Positions 8,460 through 16,077 of a stretch of DNA of 30,919 nucleotides are shown in pieces. The DNA is from a virus. Where the stretch lies: the IMG/VR virus record IMGVR_UViG_3300025769_000525, positions 1 through 30,919 of that record. One strand, given 5' to 3'. The notes under the pieces were generated by a model. The model had not been told where the DNA came from, did no database searches, and saw nothing but the letters and a program-made list of their open reading frames with translations. The stretch's first letter is position 1, and each line of letters begins with the position of its first letter. A program made the translations under genes and the position numbers.

Positions 8460-11400
8460 ATATAAATTCTCTATATGCGGCAACATTAGTATAAGAACCT
8501 GTTGGAACCACATTAATTTCTAAAGTAGTATCGTCGGTGATGTTAATAATGATAAACTCCTCATTATCTATAATCAAAGATTGTGTTTCCACAAATTCTT
8601 GCGTGAACGATGTACCACTTCCCGTAACAGTTGTTCCAGAAACAGACACAGTTCCGGCAATTGCAACTTGTGTCATCACAGTTCTTCCGCCTGGATATAC
8701 ATCCTCAAACGCAATATTTTGCCAATTTGATATCGGATCATTTCTAAACGGCCATAACTGCAGTTCACCATACGTTATCGTGCTTGCAGGTATAACATTT
8801 TCTGGAGGAGTCAATGCAGTAGTTCCTACACGTACTACTGTTTCGTTTGTTACGGGTACAACTTTTCCGACATTAAGTAGATTAATACAATCTATTGTAG
8901 TCTCATTGAATGTCGGGTTACCATTAGTAGTCACAAAAGATTCTACTATAGGTTGAATTTCAATGGACGGAGAAACAGCAATGTAAGCAAGATCTGTTTC
9001 TATGTCTACAAATCTCTGCAATCTGATATCTTGTGGCGTGATTGCCGCTAAGATATATGGATTGATTTGTAATTTTGTTTCAGTGTCTCTATAGTCAACA
9101 TTCGCAATAGACTTTTCAGGAGCAATTTTTATTTGATACTCTTGTGTCGCTAAAGTACTAACGCTTGCGAATGTCGTAACACCAATTTCTATATCAATAT
9201 CTGATGTATACACATTTAAAGGTGATACAAAAGGTATCTGGAATTCTACTTCTACCGCAGTGTCTTTATAGTATTGAGGAGACACTTCACCGAAACTTCT
9301 AATCTCAATATTGTATTCCGTCAAATCAAAAGCATTACTTACAGAAACTACATTAGAGATAGAAAGTTCTGGAGAAATTTCCGTGTGGATATTTAGCGAC
9401 GATGTTGAGAGTATTTCAAAATCAATTTCAACTTCGGTACCCCGATGATTCATTGGAGTACTAACACTAGGTGCAATTTCTATTTGATATTCTTGGGTGT
9501 TGTTTGAGAAAACATCAATTCCACTTTGAATGTCCAAATGTCTTCTTAAATAAGATGGCCCCGCTAAGGATTGCGCAGACAAGTCTAAACGCATTTCAAC
9601 TTCAACTGGAGCAGAATGATAGTTCAGTTCAGCATTCTTGACAAGCTGAATTTCAACATTCATTTCAGTTGCGGTAGCGCCTGAAACAACGTCGATTACA
9701 TTTTCAGGAATGATAAACTTAAGAATATCGATAGTACTGTATGTTGCTCCGGTAAACGAGAGCAATTCTTCCAAGAAAACAATTCTTGTGATAGCAGATT
9801 CGGGTCTGATCTGAGAATAAAATTCTGGAGTGACAGAAATAAAGGATGTAAAAAGGATTTCTCCAAAAAATTCAGTTCCAGCGGGATGTAACAATTCTTT
9901 TAGTACTTTAGAGTACTGGTTGAATTGTGTGCCTGTCCTGAGAACATAAGAAAAGTCTTGGAAAAAGAATGAATCCTGAATGATTCTGTCGTTGAGTAAT
10001 CCGTCGGTTGTTAAGAATTGCCCAGGTGTTATTGCAATACCAGATATAGTGGGAGTTAGAATTGCATCTCCATTGCCTGTTGTTGTCAATGCTTCAGCAT
10101 TTGCATATCTTAGTCCAGCATTTTCTATATCGATTTGTCTTATTGCACCAAGACCAATATTCTCTTGAACATTTGCTACATCTACGGTACCCGACGTTCC
10201 TAAAATATTATTTACAGTGAATTCCGCATCATTGTTACCGGATGTTGCTGTGATAGTAGGTAAATCATTATTGGTATATCCACTACCATATCCAGTTGAA
10301 GAAAATTCTATTGCAACGATTGCGCCAGTGTTCGGCGATCCATCTTCAATTAGCCCCTCTTGAGAATAACCAAGAGAATCGGTTCCCTCAAGTAAAATGG
10401 AATCACCATCCTCAAATATAATTGCATCATCAGAATCGATCTTGGACACAATAGCGGATGGAGTTGTTCCTAAAGGATCCGTAGGCGCAGTAATTGTAAG
10501 TACGTCTCCGATAGAATATCCAGTACCAGGATTATCGATTGTTACAACTTTAGAATTTATTGCGCCAATATTTGCAATCGCATCGTCCACTAATGCAATT
10601 GATGGAATTGAGATATAACCTGTTCCCCTATTCCTAACAACAATATTTCCAATCTCTCCAACTGTATAAGTAGACAATCCATCGGTTATTGTGTATGGAT
10701 CTATAATGTCACCAACTTCAGCGATCAATCCCGAGCCGCCGGTAGTTCCATTATCAATTGTCAATCGAGTTCCAGACTGATATCCGTAGCCTGGATTGGA
10801 AATTGTTATTTCTCCGATACCACCACTATCGATAGAGGATACGAACGCTAATGCACCAAATCCAGCACCCTGTGCTTGAATTGAAATTAGAGGGCTTGAT
10901 GCTGGTTGATAATCATAATCAAAAAAGTCTTGATCATCTACTCCGACACCTTCAATCTCTATAGTAGTTGATGTTGAGGAAACTACAGTATAATCTCTAT
11001 CGTTATTAAAACATAAAATAGGACGATCTGAAGCAAAAGGAATTTTATTTTGGGAAATTGTGAGTGTAGTTGCATCATCGACACTTACAATAGTTGTTCC
11101 TTCTATAATATGAACCCCATCATCTGATATAAAAGAACCTTCTTTAAATCCGGCGGTTGATGCAACAACAAGTTGATTATTTCCTAAAAGATTGTCGGCA
11201 ACTATCGCTAAAGAAGTTACAGAAGTTCCTGAAATAGTAATGATATCACCGGCTTCGTATAATGATAAATCAGTGCCGTTATAAGATCTTAAGATGACTC
11301 CATTGCCGATATTAGGAAATTCTAAATCAGTACCCGACACAAATCCGGAAGTAATTGTAATCGGATCTCCAACTGAATATCCAGAACCACCATCTACAAT

Positions 11401-12276
11401 ATCCACTCTAGCAATAATACCAAAAAGATCGGCTTGAGATTCTTCTTCACCAATAATTCGAATTCTTTCTTGTGGTGAAAATTCTCCGGAAACTAAAGAT
11501 AATCTAAGTTCATAGTAATCAACGCCTTGCAATGCTGTGCCGACAACATTAATTACGTTAGCCACAGCTTGGCTGGTATCGCCTCGAATTGTCCTATTCA
11601 AGAAGACAAAAGGATCGACTTGTTGTGTTCCCTCGATTGGATCTTCATATGTAGTTTCAATACGAAGAATAGAAAGTTGTTCGAATCTACCGTCAGATAC
11701 TCTTAGAAGCTCTTCACCTGGATATCTGAATACAACTTCGCTATTGAAAAATGCTTTAAAGAAAAACTCATATGCAGCTTCACTACTCTTAGACGTATAG
11801 AATTCTCGTATTCTTTCTGCGATAAGTTTTCTTTGAGCGGAAGTTGTTGACGGAACAGAATCATTCAGTTCATTTTTAAGATATTCCCAATAATCCCCAG
11901 ATGCGTATTGAAAAGTTTTATTTTTTACTAGATTGTTTGCGGCACGAATAACGTTGTCTTTTGCTTTTGTCAGCGCTGCTTCAATGCCGGACTGAGATTC
12001 TACAATTTGTTCCGTGTTATAAAAACCTTCCTCAGATCTGACTTCAACTACAAGATATTCGTTAGAAACATATTTTACAATACCTACGGCATTAGATTCT
12101 TGACCTACAACAGTGTTGCCCGCAGAAAACGTACCTGTGGATTGGATGTAAGTAAGCTTGGTACTCTCCATCCACTTATAGTACGCTTCTATAAATTTTA
12201 GAAAGTTTTCGTTATCTAAATCAGGTATTAAACTTTCTAATTTTAGCGAAGGATTTTTTTGCAGGCTATTGAGCAT
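8455..12276 (-). CDS. 7: Baseplate wedge protein gp7-like, with added repeats
   Basis: This 1273-residue protein lies between gp6 and gp8, as gene 7 does in T4 (T4 gp7 is 1032 residues). The resemblance is to the C-terminal part of T4 gp7. That part includes FLKFIEAYYKWMES near the N-terminus, YLKNELNDSVPSTTSAQRKL, then FYTSKSSEAAYEFFFKAFFN followed by VVFRYPGEELLRVSDG. A later LLHPAGTEFFGEILF resembles VHPVGFGFIAI of T4. In between are about six GxGY beta repeats (nt 10075-11400), and residues of about 870-1100 hold four tandem 55-59-residue repeats. A VTGSGTSF beta module closes the protein. T4 gp7 links the wedge to the hub and starts wedge assembly, and I infer that role here. ATG lies four nt after the gp6 stop. 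Confidence 0.75.
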   Translation of the reverse strand: MLNSLQKNPSLKLESLIPDLDNENFLKFIEAYYKWMESTKLTYIQSTGTFSAGNTVVGQESNAVGIVKYVSNEYLVVEVRSEEGFYNTEQIVESQSGIEAALTKAKDNVIRAANNLVKNKTFQYASGDYWEYLKNELNDSVPSTTSAQRKLIAERIREFYTSKSSEAAYEFFFKAFFNSEVVFRYPGEELLRVSDGRFEQLSILRIETTYEDPIEGTQQVDPFVFLNRTIRGDTSQAVANVINVVGTALQGVDYYELRLSLVSGEFSPQERIRIIGEEESQADLFGIIARVDIVDGGSGYSVGDPITITSGFVSGTDLEFPNIGNGVILRSYNGTDLSLYEAGDIITISGTSVTSLAIVADNLLGNNQLVVASTAGFKEGSFISDDGVHIIEGTTIVSVDDATTLTISQNKIPFASDRPILCFNNDRDYTVVSSTSTTIEIEGVGVDDQDFFDYDYQPASSPLISIQAQGAGFGALAFVSSIDSGGIGEITISNPGYGYQSGTRLTIDNGTTGGSGLIAEVGDIIDPYTITDGLSTYTVGEIGNIVVRNRGTGYISIPSIALVDDAIANIGAINSKVVTIDNPGTGYSIGDVLTITAPTDPLGTTPSAIVSKIDSDDAIIFEDGDSILLEGTDSLGYSQEGLIEDGSPNTGAIVAIEFSSTGYGSGYTNNDLPTITATSGNNDAEFTVNNILGTSGTVDVANVQENIGLGAIRQIDIENAGLRYANAEALTTTGNGDAILTPTISGIAITPGQFLTTDGLLNDRIIQDSFFFQDFSYVLRTGTQFNQYSKVLKELLHPAGTEFFGEILFTSFISVTPEFYSQIRPESAITRIVFLEELLSFTGATYSTIDILKFIIPENVIDVVSGATATEMNVEIQLVKNAELNYHSAPVEVEMRLDLSAQSLAGPSYLRRHLDIQSGIDVFSNNTQEYQIEIAPSVSTPMNHRGTEVEIDFEILSTSSLNIHTEISPELSISNVVSVSNAFDLTEYNIEIRSFGEVSPQYYKDTAVEVEFQIPFVSPLNVYTSDIDIEIGVTTFASVSTLATQEYQIKIAPEKSIANVDYRDTETKLQINPYILAAITPQDIRLQRFVDIETDLAYIAVSPSIEIQPIVESFVTTNGNPTFNETTIDCINLLNVGKVVPVTNETVVRVGTTALTPPENVIPASTITYGELQLWPFRNDPISNWQNIAFEDVYPGGRTVMTQVAIAGTVSVSGTTVTGSGTSFTQEFVETQSLIIDNEEFIIINITDDTTLEINVVPTGSYTNVAAYREFIL
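8960..9665 (-). repeat. Four tandem 55-59-residue repeats inside the gp7-like protein
   Basis: Successive units start near EYQIEIAPSV, EYNIEIRSFG and EYQIKIAPEK, preceded by a more diverged unit starting VEIQLVKNAE. About 18-20 residues into each unit there is a conserved beta core (PVEVEMRLDL, TEVEIDFEIL, AVEVEFQIPF, TETKLQINPY). Two units measure 58 and 59 residues. The units have diverged at DNA level, so this is an old protein-level duplication and not a fresh DNA repeat. Confidence 0.7.
10075..11400 (-). repeat. Dispersed GxGY beta repeats in the gp7-like protein
   Basis: At least five short units share the pattern G-x-G-Y/GY followed by x(4-6) and a P/L-T-I strand: GGSGYSVGDPITITSG, NPGYGYQSGTRLTIDNG, NRGTGYISIPSIAL, NPGTGYSIGDVLTITAP and YGSGYTNNDLPTITATSG. 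A degenerate sixth is NAGLRYANAEALTTTG. They probably form repeated beta hairpins decorating the wedge. Confidence 0.65.
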
Positions 12277-12280
12277 TGAC

Positions 12281-14128
12281 CTATCTTCTTGTCAAACTGA
12301 TGTCTTTATCGTTAGTTACAGCAACACGAATATCACCGTTACGAATATTTACAATCTGTCCCCTAAGTGGTAAAATATCTCTCGAAGCAGGATTAGCAAT
12401 AAGTTCGAGCGTAACGCCACCCGCCGCAATTGCCGTAGGTCTAAAATCGTCTAGAATAATTTGCCCACTATTGTAATTAATAGACCCTACGTTTTGTGCG
12501 ACACCGATAATTACACCTTCAGCACTGACTCGATATATTCTCATGATTCCGCCGTTTTCTTCCAAGAAACAATTATCAAAACCGCCATAAGAAAATGCGG
12601 TAGAAGTGACTTGGTTCCCCGCACCAAAAGGGTGTGTGGAAGGTCTATCAGCAGTTGTGTTTTGAATGGGATTGGAAAAATTAATAATATACTGCACTGA
12701 TGATCCTAGCTGAACACTAAAACGCTTTTTCATTCTAACGATAATATCGCTATTCAAAATAGATCTGTCAGAATAATCTATGAGTCTTACCAATTCTGAG
12801 TAGCGGAAATATCGAGAAAATTTATTTAATTTTTCCGTATTATACGTCTTAATGGTATTGAAAATAGTTTCTTTTAGGCTTGCTTCAGAAGCAATAATTT
12901 TTTCCGGGTCGAATGTGGCATTAACATCAACGCTGACATAAATAAACTCGGCATCAACAATTTCGGTTGAAACTGTCAAACTTTTTTTAGGATTGATAAC
13001 ACCATTAATTAGATTTAATTTTTCAGTTTCTGTTAGAACCTCTCCAACGGTAGGACGAATAGCAATAAAAACTTTTCCGTAAGCGGGCGGGTCGTTGTCT
13101 TCACCTCCCCACACGAGTACCGAATCGACATTGGGTTGATTCACAAGAATTGTTTGAAAATCTTCGGCAGTTACCGCTCTATTCTGTGCGGTGTTTGCTC
13201 TAGGCGCATTGAATCGTATTGTTTCAATACTTTCTTTATCTTGTCCACCAAGAGAGAACTGAGACGCTACGAAAGATGCCGCAACAATCGAAGCTCCGGA
13301 TACTTGTAAATTACTCGGATCTGACATCAAAGATAAATTTAGAATACCATTACCTGCAGCACCTTTAGAAACGACATATGTTAGTTTTATAACATTACCA
13401 TCCTCAAGCGCTTGGCTAATGATTCCATCACCAAATCTAACTTCATACTTTCCATCATCAGTTTCCTTGATGTAATACGCATAAGATTCACGATTTAGAT
13501 TCACGATTTGATCTGATCGTGTCCAACTTTGTGATGTTGCGTTTGTAGAAGAAAGTTCTGTTTTTACAACAAGCGTTGATATGTCTGATTCTGAATTGTT
13601 TAGCAGAAATTTTTGAGTCGGATTGTTTACATCATAAACATAAGTTTCGGACGTAATTACTCCTTCGGTTAGTGATATAGAATCGGCACTGTAAATACCA
13701 TTCGACGGAAAAATTGTAATAGGATCTAAATTAACAAAGTAGTATGTTACGCCATCAACAACAGAACTGAATCGTGTTCCGTAAGGAACTGTCACATTTC
13801 CAAATGCGGTACCGCTAATCGATACCGTAAGAGATCCTTGAATTTTTGCTGATGTTGTAGATCTAGGTGTATATCCAAGTGCTGCAGCTAAATTAACAAC
13901 AGAAGACCTTTTCTGAGCAGTTTCAATAAACGCTTCATTAAATGCCATATTAGTGTAAAACATATTGTAGTATGTGTTGTACGACAGTAAATCTAGCAGC
14001 GTAGACAAACCAGAAGCGTCAAAGTTATAATCTTGGAACTGCGACTGACCCTTCATATAGGCTTTTAAGTTTTGCTTGATGTCAAAAAACTCTAGCCCGT
14101 CTAGTTTTAAATTATTTTCTTCTGCCAT
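12281..14128 (-). CDS. 6: Baseplate wedge protein gp6
   Basis: This 615-residue protein matches T4 gp6 (660 residues), the dimeric wedge protein that forms the inner iris of the baseplate. The N-terminal region is diagnostic: FFDIKQNLKAYMKGQSQFQD, then LLSYNTYYNMFYTNMAFNEA and QKRSSVVNLAAALGYTPRS. These align with EIKQNLIEWLNGQNEFLDYD, LLAYNTLYIQQFGNAA and LRSSVVQAAQDNGYLPTS of T4. A middle segment (RFNAPRANTAQNRAVTAEDF) is typical of the gpJ/gp6 fold. The gene lies one nt after the gp25 stop (TAA-A-ATG) and four nt before the gp7-like start, so it is probably translated by coupling. Confidence 0.9.
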   Translation of the reverse strand: MAEENNLKLDGLEFFDIKQNLKAYMKGQSQFQDYNFDASGLSTLLDLLSYNTYYNMFYTNMAFNEAFIETAQKRSSVVNLAAALGYTPRSTTSAKIQGSLTVSISGTAFGNVTVPYGTRFSSVVDGVTYYFVNLDPITIFPSNGIYSADSISLTEGVITSETYVYDVNNPTQKFLLNNSESDISTLVVKTELSSTNATSQSWTRSDQIVNLNRESYAYYIKETDDGKYEVRFGDGIISQALEDGNVIKLTYVVSKGAAGNGILNLSLMSDPSNLQVSGASIVAASFVASQFSLGGQDKESIETIRFNAPRANTAQNRAVTAEDFQTILVNQPNVDSVLVWGGEDNDPPAYGKVFIAIRPTVGEVLTETEKLNLINGVINPKKSLTVSTEIVDAEFIYVSVDVNATFDPEKIIASEASLKETIFNTIKTYNTEKLNKFSRYFRYSELVRLIDYSDRSILNSDIIVRMKKRFSVQLGSSVQYIINFSNPIQNTTADRPSTHPFGAGNQVTSTAFSYGGFDNCFLEENGGIMRIYRVSAEGVIIGVAQNVGSINYNSGQIILDDFRPTAIAAGGVTLELIANPASRDILPLRGQIVNIRNGDIRVAVTNDKDISLTRR

Positions 14129-14129
14129 T

Positions 14130-14504
14130 TTAGACTCTGCTTATTAACGTTTCTAATGTTTGAAAAATCCCAGTATCTTTTACTTTAAACTCAATGGTAA
14201 TATCAATTCCATTCGGTACGACATTCGCTTCAATTGCTTGAACAATAGCTCTAGGCTCAAATGTTTTTATGGCATCGTGTATCTCTTCAATAATATCAAC
14301 TTCAGTGAGAGCATCAGCTTGTTTGAACAAATATCTTTTTAGATTGACCCCGTATTCAGGATCATAAGGTCTAGTTCCAATATCTGTACTCAATAAATTT
14401 CGAAGAGAAAGTTTTACTGCTCGCTCATTCGCCACTGGAGTTACGTCTCCAGTGTTAGGGTTTGCAACAAAGCTTAGCGCTATATCTGAATATACTGTAG
14501 CCAT
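14130..14504 (-). CDS. 25: Baseplate wedge protein gp25
   Basis: This 124-residue protein belongs to the gp25/gpW-like wedge family (T4 gp25 is 132 residues). It sits in the baseplate centre next to gp6 and connects to the first sheath ring. The family signature is clear: NERAVKLSLRNLLSTDIGTR, then RPYDPEYGVNLKRYLF and DIIEEIHDAIKTFEPRAIV. Gene order 25-6-7-8 keeps the wedge genes together. The ATG overlaps the stop of the preceding Hc1-like gene by one base (TAATG), suggesting reinitiation. Confidence 0.92.
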   Translation of the reverse strand: MATVYSDIALSFVANPNTGDVTPVANERAVKLSLRNLLSTDIGTRPYDPEYGVNLKRYLFKQADALTEVDIIEEIHDAIKTFEPRAIVQAIEANVVPNGIDITIEFKVKDTGIFQTLETLISRV

Positions 14505-14674
14505 TATTGTTTAGCTTCTTGGATCTCTTTTCTTAGTTCTTTAGTTACTTTAGCGATTTCTGATAAAGCTTTTCTTGCCCTTGTCGCCGATACTTTAACG
14601 CCTTTAGTGAGGAACTTTTCCCGTTCTTGCAAATAAGTTTCGAACAAATTTACTAAAATTTCGTGATTGTCCAT
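14504..14674 (-). CDS. Small Hc1/histone H1-like protein
   Basis: This 56-residue gene reads MDNHEILVNLFETYLQEREK, then FLTKGVKVSATRARKALSEI, AKVTKELRKEIQEAKQ and stop. The Lys/Arg-rich middle, RARKALSEIAKVTKELRKE, resembles the N-terminal domain of the chlamydial Hc1 histone-like family, and I recall small Hc1-like proteins in marine T4-like phages. DNA binding is inferred. The whole protein looks helical with an amphipathic coil, so a structural or adaptor role is also possible. Translation is well supported by AAGGA six bases before ATG, a late promoter at 14758-14765 and a TAATG overlap with gp25. It is the first gene after that promoter, inside the baseplate operon. Confidence 0.8.
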   Translation of the reverse strand: MDNHEILVNLFETYLQEREKFLTKGVKVSATRARKALSEIAKVTKELRKEIQEAKQ

Positions 14675-14703
14675 AACATTTCCTTAAAAAATTACAAAAA
14701 ACA

Positions 14704-14732
14704 CTTGACATTTGCTTGACAATGTGTATAAT
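14704..14732 (+). promoter_or_regulatory. Consensus sigma70-type promoter, antisense to the baseplate operon
   Basis: On the plus strand TTGACA (14705-14710) is followed after 16 nt by TATAAT (14727-14732). Both boxes match the bacterial housekeeping consensus exactly. A second CTTGACA lies 11 nt after the first (14715-14721), one helical turn away. Transcription would start near 14739 and run antisense into the 3' end of the gp5-like gene. I see no plausible plus-strand gene downstream, so the product would be an antisense or regulatory RNA if the promoter is used. Confidence 0.55.
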
Positions 14733-14757
14733 TAACTGTGTAGCCTTTTCATTATTC

Positions 14758-14765
14758 TATTTATA
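14758..14765 (-). promoter_or_regulatory. T4-type late promoter upstream of the Hc1-like gene
   Basis: This is an exact TATAAATA on the minus strand, eight nt beyond the gp5-like stop. A start near 14752 would give a leader of about 78 nt before the Hc1-like ATG, the longest of the late leaders here. The leader spans the opposing sigma70-like promoter at 14704-14732. Confidence 0.72.
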
Positions 14766-14772
14766 ACTTTTT

Positions 14773-16077
14773 TTACGGAGCTAGTTCATTTTCTATTGCG
14801 GTGACACGATCATTCAAATCTTGAAGTGAAGCCAAGATATCTCTTAACGTTTCTAGCAATGGATAATTTATAGATTCACTGTCCACAGTTCCTGTGACCG
14901 CAATATCACTCCCAGACGATATCAGTACTGCAGTATTTCCGATTACGCTAGTATTTACATTAGAAGTTATTGATGAGCTTCCATCCGGTGATGCTATTGT
15001 TGTGTTATTTTCGAGAGATGAAACTACCACCGATCCTTTCGAAGTAAACGTTGATGTACCACCTGATGTAAATACGAGATTCTGTGTTATCGTGCCATAG
15101 TAGTTTTTAGTATCAACTAAGTAATCACCTGCATTCTCATTGGTAGAACTATTATTATATAATGTTGATAATAAAATATTACCACCACCTGTGGTTTTTA
15201 TTCCAATCGGACCTTCGTTATTGGCTATTGAAATAGATCCTTTGTCGTTTGTAATCGTGATTTTAGAGGTTTCTTTCCCTCCAACTAATGCTAAATTTCC
15301 GGAAGTGTTAATAAGCTGAATACTTCCCTTGTCTGTAGTTGTGATAATATTACCAAACTTAGACGTTAGTGTGATGTGCCCGCCTTCCGTTGTGTTATCT
15401 GCATTGACTTTTCCTTGCGCAACAAAATTGATTTGTCCATTGCCGGGAATGTTCATGGTCATTGAACCGTCGTTGACATCACTTTTTGCAAAAACTGTTT
15501 TGATTCCATTTTCCAAAATCAGATAATCAGAAATGACTTCTGGAACTTCAGGGTATACTGAGTCTGAGTACATATCGAGTCGAATGTACTTATTTGGAAT
15601 AGACAATTCAACTCTAGGTTGTTGAGTAATTCCACCTTCAGGATCTAAAACAAATCGGACAAGATCTTTTATGTTTTGTGTATAGCTATTTCTATTTGTA
15701 TCAGATCGAATGTTTTCATTGTAGTATATTGCTGGATAACTAACGTCGCTTGGGGCAGACCATTCAAATCCCGGCTCACCTAAATTTGATAATGTGTTGC
15801 CAGGAAGAACTCCAAAGACTAAAGGTTCTTGTGAATCTCGTCCGTCTAAGAAAAATCCTACAACCCAATCTCCAATTTCCGGTCGCCCGTAAGCACCCAT
15901 GACATTCGGAGAATGGATGCAGACAGCCCACGGAAGATCTTTCGTTGGAATTTCGCCGGTGTGTTTAGGTGGATGGTAACCGAATATTCTAACTTGAACA
16001 CGCCCCAAAAGATATGGGTCGTAGTTATCTTCGACAACACCCATCCACCAAACAAAATCGTCTCTTCCTAAAAACAT
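14773..16077 (-). CDS. 5: gp5-like central spike protein lacking the lysozyme domain
   Basis: The N-terminal OB-fold (residues 1-95) is clear: WWMGVVEDNYDPYLLGRVQV, then FGYHPPKHTGEIPTKDLPWA and GDWVVGFFLDGRDSQEPLVF. It aligns with WFVGVVEDRMDPLKLGRVRV and LPWM of T4 gp5. T4 gp5 (575 residues) then has a T4-lysozyme-like domain and a triple-stranded beta-helix. This protein is 434 residues and goes from a short linker straight to glycine-punctuated beta-helix repeats (about 195-390; for example GNIITTTDKGSIQLINTSGN). No lysozyme motif is visible. It ends in a likely coiled coil (LLETLRDILASLQDLNDRVT). The trimer would form the needle under the gp27-like hub. Its ATG overlaps the hub stop (TAATG), with GGGGGAG upstream. 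Confidence 0.85.
   Translation of the reverse strand: MFLGRDDFVWWMGVVEDNYDPYLLGRVQVRIFGYHPPKHTGEIPTKDLPWAVCIHSPNVMGAYGRPEIGDWVVGFFLDGRDSQEPLVFGVLPGNTLSNLGEPGFEWSAPSDVSYPAIYYNENIRSDTNRNSYTQNIKDLVRFVLDPEGGITQQPRVELSIPNKYIRLDMYSDSVYPEVPEVISDYLILENGIKTVFAKSDVNDGSMTMNIPGNGQINFVAQGKVNADNTTEGGHITLTSKFGNIITTTDKGSIQLINTSGNLALVGGKETSKITITNDKGSISIANNEGPIGIKTTGGGNILLSTLYNNSSTNENAGDYLVDTKNYYGTITQNLVFTSGGTSTFTSKGSVVVSSLENNTTIASPDGSSSITSNVNTSVIGNTAVLISSGSDIAVTGTVDSESINYPLLETLRDILASLQDLNDRVTAIENELAP

Noticed and set aside
14680-14730. Possible intrinsic terminator in the Hc1-like leader (T runs after ACATT/AATGT)
   Set aside because: The stem is only about five A/T-rich pairs and is not adjacent to the T run; it would also cut the late transcript before its genes.
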